DNA of 43,465 bases from an uncultured Mucilaginibacter sp. (GTDB lineage: Bacteria > Bacteroidota > Bacteroidia > Sphingobacteriales > Sphingobacteriaceae). The translations under genes were made by a program, and so were the position numbers. Below, piece by piece: positions 25,080-33,994 of this stretch. Location of the stretch: contig CAIPPO010000204.1 of assembly GCA_903866915.1 (NCBI GenBank), positions 1-43,465 on the forward strand, in the 5' to 3' direction. Each line of letters starts with the position of its first letter. Within the stretch, counting starts at the first letter, position 1. The notes beneath the pieces are model-generated. The model did no database searches. It saw only the letters and a list, made by a program, of their open reading frames with translations, and had not been told where the DNA came from.

Positions 25080-25805
25080 ATGAAGTCAATAAGGAGCCTG
25101 ATGTTTTTTGTACTGTTGGCATTATTTATTACGCCTTCCACATATGCTCAGGCTTTATTGCCAGACACGCAGGTTTATAGCAAAAATGCTACCGGGGTAA
25201 TCGATTATTACAATGAAAATATTAAGGGACAAACCGAGTTGTACAATGGCCCTAAATACGAAATAATGCCCCCAGCTAATAAAGGCACTTATTATTTTGG
25301 TGACAATGTTTACTGTACGCCGGCAACGGTTTATTTTAACGGAACGTGGTATAAGAATCTTCCCGTACTATATGATGTCTACCACGACCAGATGATCAGC
25401 TATACCGGAGACAATTTTTTTGTTCTTGACAAAACTAAAAACACCGATATTAAATTACTCGATCACCATTTTAAATACCTGGATCAACCGGGGCTCAACC
25501 CGGGTTACTTTGATGTACTTTATAATGGCAAGTCACAGGCACTAGCGAAAAGAACAAAAGTTGTAAATGAAGATATTATATCTCAACGGGAAGTGCAAAC
25601 CACCGTTGTTGATAAAACCCAACTTTACCTGAAAAAGGGAAACACCTTTTTTCCGGTAACTGGCAAAAATTCTGTCCTTTCAATATTTTCGGACAGGAAG
25701 AAAGAGATCAAACAATTCTTGCATGATCAAAAAATAGACTTTAATCTGGATAAAGAAGCTGCTTTTATAGTGATAGCGAGGTATTATGACCAGTTAAACA
25801 AATAG
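25080..25805 (+). CDS. Secreted protein of unknown function linked to a TonB receptor
   Basis: A 241-residue protein with a signal peptide (residues 1-24, cut after TYAQ). The mature part is beta-rich with many Tyr/Phe/Asn residues, and contains the segments NGTWYKNLPVLYDVYHDQMI and FKYLDQPGLNPGYFDVLYNG. The C terminus is charged and helical. I do not recognise the family. It ends 1 bp before the TonB-dependent receptor gene and so should be translated with it, which suggests a periplasmic or surface helper of that receptor system. Confidence 0.8.
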   Translation: MKSIRSLMFFVLLALFITPSTYAQALLPDTQVYSKNATGVIDYYNENIKGQTELYNGPKYEIMPPANKGTYYFGDNVYCTPATVYFNGTWYKNLPVLYDVYHDQMISYTGDNFFVLDKTKNTDIKLLDHHFKYLDQPGLNPGYFDVLYNGKSQALAKRTKVVNEDIISQREVQTTVVDKTQLYLKKGNTFFPVTGKNSVLSIFSDRKKEIKQFLHDQKIDFNLDKEAAFIVIARYYDQLNK

Positions 25806-25806
25806 C

Positions 25807-28566
25807 ATGCGGAAATATACGATCATTGTTGCAATGCTAATAGGCCTGTCGCATCTGCTTCACGCACAAGACAACTACACGTTCGACGTTAACTTTAAAC
25901 AGGCTAGTATCGCACAGGTTGTAACTGAACTAAATTCAAAAACCGGCTATACCTTTTACTACGACCCTGCACAATTTGACAGTTTACGGGTAACTTTGTC
26001 AGCAACACAAAAAACTTTACTTTTCATACTAACCTCCGCATTCAAAAATACCAACTACAATTTCACGATTACCAACGACCATGAGGTGATTCTGACAAAA
26101 AATATTAGAATTGCTGCCGGGCTTCCGCCCGATTTCTTCAACTATAGGCAAAAGCCGCTTGCAGCCCCCGAGCCAGCTATTTTTACAAATCAGGATGAAG
26201 ATAAAACTATTGCAAATGCAAGTCCTGAAAACAAGATCTACGAAATAGGCCAACGCACGAATAAAATTGAAAATGGCCCGGTCAATTTATCAGGCTATAT
26301 CCGCAATCAAAAAACAGGTGAACCTATAAGCGGCGCCAGTATTTATGACCCGGATACCAAAAATGGGGCCGTTACGGATCAGAATGGCTTTTATTCACTC
26401 ATGTTGCCGGGAGGAAGGCAGACGCTGTTCGTTAAAGGTTTGGGTATGACCCCAACCCGTCGGCGGGTGATTCTTTATGCTTCAGGTAAACTAAATATTG
26501 AGTTGCATCAACTTGAAAATATGCTGAAACAGGTCGACATTTCAGCCGAAAAAGTTGCCAATGTTAAGAGTACCGACATGGGCGTAACCAAACTTGATAT
26601 CAAAAGCATTAAGCAGATACCTACAGCCTTTGGCGAAGCCGACGTGCTTCGTGTAGTGCTAACACTGCCGGGAGTACAATCGGTTGGAGAAGCAAGTACG
26701 GGTTTCAATGTTCGGGGTGGCTCAGCCGACCAAAACCTTATTTTATTGAACGATGCCACTATTTATAATCCTTCCCATTTTTTTGGATTTTTCTCGGCCT
26801 TCGACCCGGATGTGGTCAACAGTATCGAGCTTTACAAAAGCAGTATACCGGAAAAATATGGGGGGCGACTCTCGTCCGTTTTAGATGTGAGTGACCGTGA
26901 GGGCGACAAAAAAAAGTTTTCTGGCTCAGCTGGTATTGGTTTAATTACCAGCCGCTTCAGCATAGAAGGACCAATCGAAAAAGACAAAACCTCGTTTATT
27001 TTTGGAGCCAGAACAACTTATTCAAATTGGCTGCTCAGCGCGCTGCCCCAGGAATACCGGAATAGTTCGGCTTCGTTCTATGACTTCACGCTTGGAATTA
27101 GCCATAAAATAGATGAAAACAACAATATTTATATTAACGGCTATTTTAGCAATGATGCTTTTAAGCTGAATAGTGATACCAGTTACGGATACAGCAACCG
27201 GAACGGTAATATTAAATGGAAACATAATTTTAGTACAAAACTTTTCGGAACGCTGCTGTTTGGTATTGATGATTACCAGTATAGTATCGCCAGTACTTCA
27301 AATCCAGTAAACGCATACAAAATAGGTTTTGGCGTTAAGCAAACTAACTACAAAGCCGATTTTACTTATTATGCTGATAATAAAAATACGGTAGACTTCG
27401 GCCTTAGCGCAATCAATTACAATATGAACCCGGGAGCTAACGAACCAGATGGGCCGAAATCGCTAGTCACCCCCTTTGCAGTAACTACTGAACATGCATG
27501 GGAGACCGCTTTATATTTTGGCGATAAATATGAGATTACACCCAATCTTGCGCTGAATATTGGAATCCGATATTCCTTATATGCTTATCTGGGGCCGCAA
27601 ACCGTAGACCATTACCTGCCCAACTCGCCCCGATCTGCAGGCAACGTTACAGATAGCAATACCTATAAAAGCGGGCAGGTGATCAATAACTACCAGGGAC
27701 CTGAATATCGGCTCTCTGCACGATATAGCCTGAATGATGATATGTCATTGAAAGCATCATATAATACGCTGCGGCAGTATATTCACCTGCTTTCAAATAC
27801 AACAGCCATTTCGCCGACAGACACCTACAAACTGAGCGATCCGAACATCAAACCCCAGTTAGGCAAACAAGTATCAATTGGCTGGTACGATAACGCCAAA
27901 AACAACACAATAGAAGCTTCGGTTGAGGTTTATTACAAATGGCTCTATGACTACCTTGATTACAAAAGCGGAGCAACGCTATTGCTAAACCCCCATATCG
28001 AGCAGGATGTTTTAAATACAAAGGGTAAAGCCTATGGTATTGAATTACTCTTGCGTAAAAAAGAAGGACGCCTTAATGGCTGGGTTAGCTATACCTATTC
28101 GCGCACTTTTTTAAAGCAGGACGACCCTTTCGCAGGCGAATTGATCAACCAGGGAAACAATTACCCGGCTAATTACGACAAGCCAAATAATTTCAATTTT
28201 ACGGGCAATTACCGGGTTAACCGCAGATTTAGTATCTCTTTAGACGTGCTCTATAGCACGGGTCGGCCTATAACCTATCCTATTACTGAATATTACTATG
28301 AAGGTGCGGTGCGGGAACTCTATTCGGATAGAAATGCCTTCCGGATACCTGATTACTTCAGAACCGATCTTTCGATCAATATTGATGGTAATCATAAAGT
28401 GCACCAGCGTTTTCATAATTCCTGGAATTTTGGAATCTATAACCTTACCGGCCGGGCAAATGCCTATTCGGCTTTTTTCAGTGAACAGGGAGGTATAGTT
28501 AGCGGATACCAGCTATCTATATTTGCCAGGCCCATTCCATTCGTAAATTACAATATCCGGTTTTGA
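25807..28566 (+). CDS. TonB-dependent outer-membrane receptor with STN and CarboxypepD-like domains
   Basis: A 919-residue outer-membrane transporter driven by TonB. Order of parts: signal peptide (1-20); STN domain about 22-98 (YTFDVNFKQASIAQVVTELN, the short secretin/TonB domain); linker; carboxypeptidase-like regulatory domain about 158-235 (LSGYIRNQKTGEPISGASIY); plug about 245-375 (LRVVLTLPGVQSV, GFNVRGGSADQNLILLND); then a 22-strand barrel ending in an aromatic residue (NYNIRF). The STN domain often binds an anti-sigma factor, but no sigma/anti-sigma pair is encoded here. The substrate is unknown: no SusD gene follows. The stop overlaps the next start by one base. Confidence 0.93.
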   Translation: MRKYTIIVAMLIGLSHLLHAQDNYTFDVNFKQASIAQVVTELNSKTGYTFYYDPAQFDSLRVTLSATQKTLLFILTSAFKNTNYNFTITNDHEVILTKNIRIAAGLPPDFFNYRQKPLAAPEPAIFTNQDEDKTIANASPENKIYEIGQRTNKIENGPVNLSGYIRNQKTGEPISGASIYDPDTKNGAVTDQNGFYSLMLPGGRQTLFVKGLGMTPTRRRVILYASGKLNIELHQLENMLKQVDISAEKVANVKSTDMGVTKLDIKSIKQIPTAFGEADVLRVVLTLPGVQSVGEASTGFNVRGGSADQNLILLNDATIYNPSHFFGFFSAFDPDVVNSIELYKSSIPEKYGGRLSSVLDVSDREGDKKKFSGSAGIGLITSRFSIEGPIEKDKTSFIFGARTTYSNWLLSALPQEYRNSSASFYDFTLGISHKIDENNNIYINGYFSNDAFKLNSDTSYGYSNRNGNIKWKHNFSTKLFGTLLFGIDDYQYSIASTSNPVNAYKIGFGVKQTNYKADFTYYADNKNTVDFGLSAINYNMNPGANEPDGPKSLVTPFAVTTEHAWETALYFGDKYEITPNLALNIGIRYSLYAYLGPQTVDHYLPNSPRSAGNVTDSNTYKSGQVINNYQGPEYRLSARYSLNDDMSLKASYNTLRQYIHLLSNTTAISPTDTYKLSDPNIKPQLGKQVSIGWYDNAKNNTIEASVEVYYKWLYDYLDYKSGATLLLNPHIEQDVLNTKGKAYGIELLLRKKEGRLNGWVSYTYSRTFLKQDDPFAGELINQGNNYPANYDKPNNFNFTGNYRVNRRFSISLDVLYSTGRPITYPITEYYYEGAVRELYSDRNAFRIPDYFRTDLSINIDGNHKVHQRFHNSWNFGIYNLTGRANAYSAFFSEQGGIVSGYQLSIFARPIPFVNYNIRF

Positions 28567-30941
28567 TGAAAAAATACGCTAAATATCATCGGATTGGCTT
28601 ATTTGCTTTATGCAGCTGCTTTTGGGCATTTGCTTTTTCGGCCCAAAGCCAGGTATTGAACAACCTGGAAAACAATTTTGCAGCATATCAAAAAAACAAC
28701 CTGCATGAAAAAGTCTATGTGCACCTTAACAAAAACGATTTTCTAACGGGCGAGGTAGTTTGGTTTAAGATCTACTGCGTAGATGGCAGCAGCAATAAAC
28801 CGCTCGACCTCAGTAAAGTGGCTTATATAGAGTTGCTTGATAATAAAAATGTTGCTGTTTTGCAGACTAAAGTTTCGCTCAAAAATGGTGCTGGTAATGG
28901 ATCGTTCATTTTGTCATCATTGCTAAATTCGGGCAGTTACCGGTTACGGGCATACACCAATTGGATGCGCAACTTTGATGCAGCCTGGTACTTTCAACAG
29001 GATATTACGATTATCAATCCGAATATACCTTTACCCGCCGATACCCGACTGGATTCATCTACCTACGATATACAGTTTTTCCCGGAAGGCGGGCATTTGG
29101 TTGCAGGATTGAGTAGTAATGTAGCATTTAAAATAACCGCTGCTGACGGGCTTGGTCGCGATGGCAGGGGTTTTATCATCGGGCCACAACATGATACGGT
29201 TGCGCGGTTTACAACCCTTAAGTTTGGAATCGGTAGTTTTTTGTTCAAACCACTTGCACAATCAGGGTATCAGGCCATTATTAGTATTGGGAAGCGGAAA
29301 ATAATAAAATCGCTACCCGAAATAAGCGCCAACGGTATAATTGAGCAGGCTAGTATTAATAGTTTGGGTTGGGATGTGCATATCCAAAGTGCAGGTAATA
29401 TACCTGCTCGTGATATTTACCTTGTCGTTCACGATGGTAATAAAATAGTTTACGCTGTTCAGGGTTTGCTGGCAAGCGGAGAGGCTGATTTTAGTATAAG
29501 TAAAGACAAACTGGGAGATGGTGTAAATTATCTCACATTATTTAATGGTCAACGACCAGTTTGCGAGCGATTGATTTTTAAACGCCCCGATCGCAAACTG
29601 CTGATAAGCGCCGGGACAGAAGCGCCAACATACCATAGCCGAGAAAAAGTGAACCTGGATATTGACACAAAAAATAAACAAAATAAAAGTGAAGCTGCTA
29701 ACCTGTCGGTTTCAGTATACCGTTTAGATTCGTTGCAAAAAATTGCAGCAGGTAATATTGCCGGATATTTATGGCTTTCGGCCGATGTGAGGGGATTTAT
29801 TGAGTCGCCAGATTACTACCTCGATACTGATGATAACGAGGCTTTGGACAATCTACTGCTTGCTCAGGGCTGGACACAGTTTGAATGGACAAAAGCTTCT
29901 GGAAATACGTTAAAAATCAACTATCTGCCTGAATACAAAGGACCTATCATTACCGGGAAGCTAACAAATACGTTGTCGGGCGAACCAGCAGTTAATATAA
30001 GTACCTACCTGACAATTGCAGGAAGACAGCACCAATTGCACCTTGCAAAGAGCGATTCGACGGGTAATTTGCTGTTCTCAACAACTAATTTCTATGGCCC
30101 AAAAGAAATTGTCGTCCAAACCGATTGGCTTCGCGACAGCATATACCGTATTGACATCAATAACCCTTTTAGCGAAGAATACGATACGAGACCGTTCCCT
30201 TTATTTTATTTAGATCCGTCAATACAAGATTTGCTTGCTGCATACTATATTAATATACAGGTTCAAAATACTTTCAGTGGAAAAGCATCGCAACAATTTA
30301 TTGCCGTTCCGGCTGAACCGTTAGAGTTTTATGGCGAACCGACTTCCAATTATAAGCTGGATGACTACACACGTTTCCCGTCAACCCGTGAAGTAATTTT
30401 TGAATATGTGCGATTAGTCAGAATCAATAGTTCTAATAACCAGGTAAGTTTCCAACTTGTAGGTGACGATAAAAATGTTTTGCCGGGGCATCCTTTAGTT
30501 TTACTTGATAGCAAACCGATATTTGATGGCAATAGGGTCCTGAAGATCGATCCTTTAAAAGTAAAATCACTCGATGTTGTTACGCATAGTTATATCTATG
30601 GCCCAGAGGTTTTTAATGGTATCCTTTCATTTAAAAGTTATGATGGCGCAAGTATCAACACGGAGCTCGACCCCCGCGCAGTGGTGCTCGACTTTGAAGG
30701 CTTGCAACTCGAACGGAAGTTCTACTCGCCGGTGTACGAAAGCAAACCACAGCATGATAACCCTCTACCAGATTTCAGGACCGTATTATACTGGAACCCA
30801 AATTTTAATACAGAAGCAACAGGTGTTAAGTTGTCTTTTTATACTGGCGATAAAGCAGGTAAGTACATAGGCATAATAGAAGGAATCTCTGCAAATGGTA
30901 ATGCCGGAAGCAAATACTTCTATTTTGAAGTAAAAAAATGA
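28566..30941 (+). CDS. Large secreted MG-domain (macroglobulin-like) protein
   Basis: A 791-residue exported protein. ATG 28566 overlaps the receptor stop (TGATG); an in-frame TTG one codon earlier is less likely. Residues 1-29 are the signal peptide. The mature start HEKVYVHLNKNDFLTGEVVWFKIY is the MG2-like domain found in alpha-2-macroglobulins and in Bacteroidota proteins beside TonB receptors. Further beta-sandwich domains follow, and KGPIITGKLTNTLSGEPAVN near 465 is a carboxypeptidase-regulatory-like module. No thioester motif is seen. It probably lies in the periplasm or at the outer surface as partner of the receptor; the exact role is unknown. Confidence 0.85.
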   Translation: MKKYAKYHRIGLFALCSCFWAFAFSAQSQVLNNLENNFAAYQKNNLHEKVYVHLNKNDFLTGEVVWFKIYCVDGSSNKPLDLSKVAYIELLDNKNVAVLQTKVSLKNGAGNGSFILSSLLNSGSYRLRAYTNWMRNFDAAWYFQQDITIINPNIPLPADTRLDSSTYDIQFFPEGGHLVAGLSSNVAFKITAADGLGRDGRGFIIGPQHDTVARFTTLKFGIGSFLFKPLAQSGYQAIISIGKRKIIKSLPEISANGIIEQASINSLGWDVHIQSAGNIPARDIYLVVHDGNKIVYAVQGLLASGEADFSISKDKLGDGVNYLTLFNGQRPVCERLIFKRPDRKLLISAGTEAPTYHSREKVNLDIDTKNKQNKSEAANLSVSVYRLDSLQKIAAGNIAGYLWLSADVRGFIESPDYYLDTDDNEALDNLLLAQGWTQFEWTKASGNTLKINYLPEYKGPIITGKLTNTLSGEPAVNISTYLTIAGRQHQLHLAKSDSTGNLLFSTTNFYGPKEIVVQTDWLRDSIYRIDINNPFSEEYDTRPFPLFYLDPSIQDLLAAYYINIQVQNTFSGKASQQFIAVPAEPLEFYGEPTSNYKLDDYTRFPSTREVIFEYVRLVRINSSNNQVSFQLVGDDKNVLPGHPLVLLDSKPIFDGNRVLKIDPLKVKSLDVVTHSYIYGPEVFNGILSFKSYDGASINTELDPRAVVLDFEGLQLERKFYSPVYESKPQHDNPLPDFRTVLYWNPNFNTEATGVKLSFYTGDKAGKYIGIIEGISANGNAGSKYFYFEVKK

Positions 30942-30942
30942 T

Positions 30943-32076
30943 TTATTTCCAGAAATAAGGCGGGTTCAAACTGCCACGTATCGTACAATCTACACAGGTG
31001 GTTCGGGCGTAGCTTTTAAAATTGGGGGCGCCAAATGGGCCAAGGGGCGCCACGTAAAATGCGTCAATAGCTGTATTGCCTGAATTCGGGCCAAGCACCT
31101 GGGGGTCGAAATAAAAAGGCTGATGATAATAATAGGCGCTATCTAATGGACACTGATATGGATATTGTGTGTGATAGGCAGGTAACTGGTTCGATAAGAT
31201 ATAAATCCTCTTTGTTGAAACGCTGCCGACACTCAGGTAACCAACTACCATTTCACTTGGGTTACTGAGGCAATGGTAATTTGTTTGGTTGGTGGATGGT
31301 TGCGCATCGAATATGCTTCCCAATTGATTGGTGTTTTTTTGCAGCTTTTGCCAGAAATTATAGGCATCACTACTCAAAGCATATTGTTTGACCATTATCG
31401 AATACTTGGTTTCAATCTTTTCAGAGGTACCCGGAATAACTACTATCGGTGCCTCGAATACAACGTCATTTGAAAGTTTTGTAGTAGAGGATATCGCTAC
31501 TGAACCCGAAGTATCACTTCGGTAACAAATATGATGGGTGTTATCGCCGAGCAGGTAGGACTCATAAAACGACGAAAATTGCCATGCTTCACTAAATTCC
31601 CACCTATAATATCGAGTAGTATTGGAATTGTCGTGAGCGTTTACATAAATATGCACCCCGTCTGCCTGCCCTATAAAACCAACGCTGTCAATAGGCGGGG
31701 AATTTTTAATTGCAATATAATCTGATACAAATTGTTCAGCATTGGAAGTCTTAATATCGAGCCGGTATTTATGGGTATTATCAAGGTTCAATGCTCCAGC
31801 GGCATAGACCCCATTTTTGATTTCAGTCAGCGGGAAAGTTGCACCTGCATCGCTCTCAACCATTACCTGGGCACCGGTTTCGTAGGCAATACTAATTACT
31901 GTATCGAATTTTTTAGTTCTGCTTAACCGGAAAATAGTAGAGTCATTGCCGGAATTTATAACACCATCAATAACAAGGTATTTATTGTTGCTAGATAATG
32001 CGCCGGCGGGTACAAAAGCTTTTTTACAGCTTGCTGTTAGCAGTACAAGCGCAATAACGCAAAGCCATTTTACCAT
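30943..32076 (-). CDS. DUF4249 family lipoprotein
   Basis: A 377-residue predicted lipoprotein. ATG 32076 gives a clear lipoprotein signal with lipobox LTASC (Cys 17 or so); the open frame runs 35 codons further upstream but without signal character. The body fits DUF4249: NNKYLVIDGVINSG near the start, a beta-rich core with TKYSIMVKQYALSSDAYNFWQKL and QLGSIFDAQPS, and a Cys-containing end (CVDCTIRG). DUF4249 proteins generally accompany TonB-dependent receptors in Bacteroidota. Here the gene is convergent to the receptor operon, with one base between stop codons, so it must have its own promoter, which I could not identify. Confidence 0.87.
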   Translation of the reverse strand: MVKWLCVIALVLLTASCKKAFVPAGALSSNNKYLVIDGVINSGNDSTIFRLSRTKKFDTVISIAYETGAQVMVESDAGATFPLTEIKNGVYAAGALNLDNTHKYRLDIKTSNAEQFVSDYIAIKNSPPIDSVGFIGQADGVHIYVNAHDNSNTTRYYRWEFSEAWQFSSFYESYLLGDNTHHICYRSDTSGSVAISSTTKLSNDVVFEAPIVVIPGTSEKIETKYSIMVKQYALSSDAYNFWQKLQKNTNQLGSIFDAQPSTNQTNYHCLSNPSEMVVGYLSVGSVSTKRIYILSNQLPAYHTQYPYQCPLDSAYYYHQPFYFDPQVLGPNSGNTAIDAFYVAPLGPFGAPNFKSYARTTCVDCTIRGSLNPPYFWK

Positions 32077-32351
32077 ATATCTATTTGCGAACGAGGATTT
32101 ATAAAGAGCCTCTAATATACAGCGAAAACCGGACTTTCCGTTTTTTGTCGTCCTGGATTGGGAGCGTCGTAAACCCGACAAGGCTTTTGTCTTGCCGTGA
32201 CAACATGCATTTGGCGATTAACTGCCTAAATAGGTATGCTCGAATTACTATCAGATTTTTTACCAAAGTGGTGACTAGAATCACTTTTATGCATGATGGG
32301 GCGCACAAGATTTTATAGGATACCTTTTTACATTTATCATATTTTATATCT

Positions 32352-33968
32352 ATGGGCGATATTACTTCTCCACCCGACCTAAAAAGTCATGCTGAGGGTA
32401 CGGGACCAATCAGGAAACGTCAACCAGTTTATACTGATTTTTTACCGCCATGCAATTTAACGTGTCCGGCAGGTGAAAATATACAAGCATGGCTTGCCCT
32501 GGCGCAAGCAGGCGATTTTGAAAATGCATGGCAGGTGCTTATGCATGACAACCCATTTCCTGCCGTCTGTGGAAGGGTATGTTATCATACCTGCGAAGAT
32601 AAATGCAACCGGGCGCAGGTAGATAGTACAGTAAGTATTCATGCGGTAGAACGTTTTCTGGGTGATGAAGCTTTAAAAAATGGCTGGCAGGTAGGTAATA
32701 TAATTCCTTCATCGGGTAAGCGTGTGCTCATTATTGGTGCAGGCCCGAGCGGTTTGTCTGCAGCTTACCACCTAACCAAAATGGGGCACTATGCCGAGAT
32801 CCACGAAGCGGGTCCGCTTGCCGGCGGAATGATGCATTTTGGTATACCTGCTTATCGTTTGCCACGAAATGAACTGGACCTTGAAGTAAAACGGATTCAG
32901 GAAATGGGGGTTTCGATAATCTTCAATCATAAAGTTACAGATGTTTTGGCCGAAAAATTGGAAGGCAACTTTGATTCGGTTTTCGTAGCGATAGGTACAC
33001 AGCTTTCGAAAAAAATTGATATCCCGGGTAGAGACGCCGGAAAGATTTTTGATGCCGTTACCTTTTTGAAACAGGTGGAATCCGGAGAAGCGCCCAAACT
33101 TGGAAGGCGTGTAGCAATATACGGAGGTGGAAACACTGCAATGGATGCTGCCCGAACCGCCAGGCGGCTCGGTGCATCTGAAGCGATGATCATTTACCGC
33201 CGCGACCGTGAGCATATGCCCGCACATGATTTTGAAGCACAGGAGGCTTTAGACGAAGGGGTTAAAATTAACTGGCTGCGTACGATTAAAGAAATTGACG
33301 GAAGCAGCTTTACTGTAGAGGTGATGGACCTGGTTGATGGGAAGCCTGTACCAACGGGCAGGTTTGAAACGCTGGAGGCCGACAACCTGATTTTAGCTCT
33401 CGGCCAGGATGCTGATACTCATTTCTTGAAAAACATACCGGATATTGAATTTAAACCCGATGGCACCGTTGTGGTAGGCTCAGATATGATGACTGGCCAC
33501 GAAGGGATTTTCGCTGGCGGCGATATGGTACCGGGTGAGCGAAGCGTAACCGTAGCTATCGGGCATGGCAAAAAAGCGGCGCGTTATATCGATGGCTTTT
33601 TAACAGGTATACCATTCGCGCAAAAGTCTAAACACCCTGGTATCGATTTTGAACAGTTGCACCGCTGGTATACCACTGACGCCCCCCGCAAGGAACAGGC
33701 CGAATTGGCACTTGGGTTGAGAGCCAGCAACTTTGATGAAGTAAAAGCCGGTTTGACTATTGACGAGGTGTTATTTGAATCTCAAAGATGTATGTCCTGC
33801 GGTAATTGTTTCGAGTGCGATGGTTGCTTTGGTGCATGCCCGCAAGGGGCCGTCATCAAACTTGGAAGGGGTAGTCGTTACCGTTTCGATTATGATCAGT
33901 GCACGGGATGTGCTGTCTGCTATGAACAATGCCCTTGTCATGCTATTGAAATGCAGACCCTTAGTTAA
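32352..33968 (+). CDS. GltD/NfnB-like FAD-NAD(P) oxidoreductase with fused ferredoxin domain
   Basis: A 538-residue cytoplasmic iron-sulfur flavoprotein. The N-terminal dihydroprymidine dehydrogenase-like Fe-S domain has C34, C38, C73, C77, C81 and C85 (CNLTCPAG; CGRVCYHTCEDKC). The FAD loop is GAGPSG at 129-134, a second loop AIYGGGNTAMDAART near 255 binds NAD(P), and a GDMVPG FAD signature follows near 392. The C-terminal tail adds two 4Fe-4S sites (C480, C483, C486, C496; C517, C520, C523, C527). This layout matches GltD-like subunits that pass electrons between NADPH and ferredoxin-type partners. There is no glutamate synthase large subunit; the next gene, 26 bp on, is pyruvate:ferredoxin oxidoreductase, so it is probably its electron outlet. 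Confidence 0.9.
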   Translation: MGDITSPPDLKSHAEGTGPIRKRQPVYTDFLPPCNLTCPAGENIQAWLALAQAGDFENAWQVLMHDNPFPAVCGRVCYHTCEDKCNRAQVDSTVSIHAVERFLGDEALKNGWQVGNIIPSSGKRVLIIGAGPSGLSAAYHLTKMGHYAEIHEAGPLAGGMMHFGIPAYRLPRNELDLEVKRIQEMGVSIIFNHKVTDVLAEKLEGNFDSVFVAIGTQLSKKIDIPGRDAGKIFDAVTFLKQVESGEAPKLGRRVAIYGGGNTAMDAARTARRLGASEAMIIYRRDREHMPAHDFEAQEALDEGVKINWLRTIKEIDGSSFTVEVMDLVDGKPVPTGRFETLEADNLILALGQDADTHFLKNIPDIEFKPDGTVVVGSDMMTGHEGIFAGGDMVPGERSVTVAIGHGKKAARYIDGFLTGIPFAQKSKHPGIDFEQLHRWYTTDAPRKEQAELALGLRASNFDEVKAGLTIDEVLFESQRCMSCGNCFECDGCFGACPQGAVIKLGRGSRYRFDYDQCTGCAVCYEQCPCHAIEMQTLS

Positions 33969-33994
33969 AATTAATCTTCAATAAAGATATTGTA

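Noticed and set aside
32077..32181. N-terminal extension of the DUF4249 frame
   Set aside because: The lipoprotein signal starts at 32076; upstream residues are basic and lack signal character.
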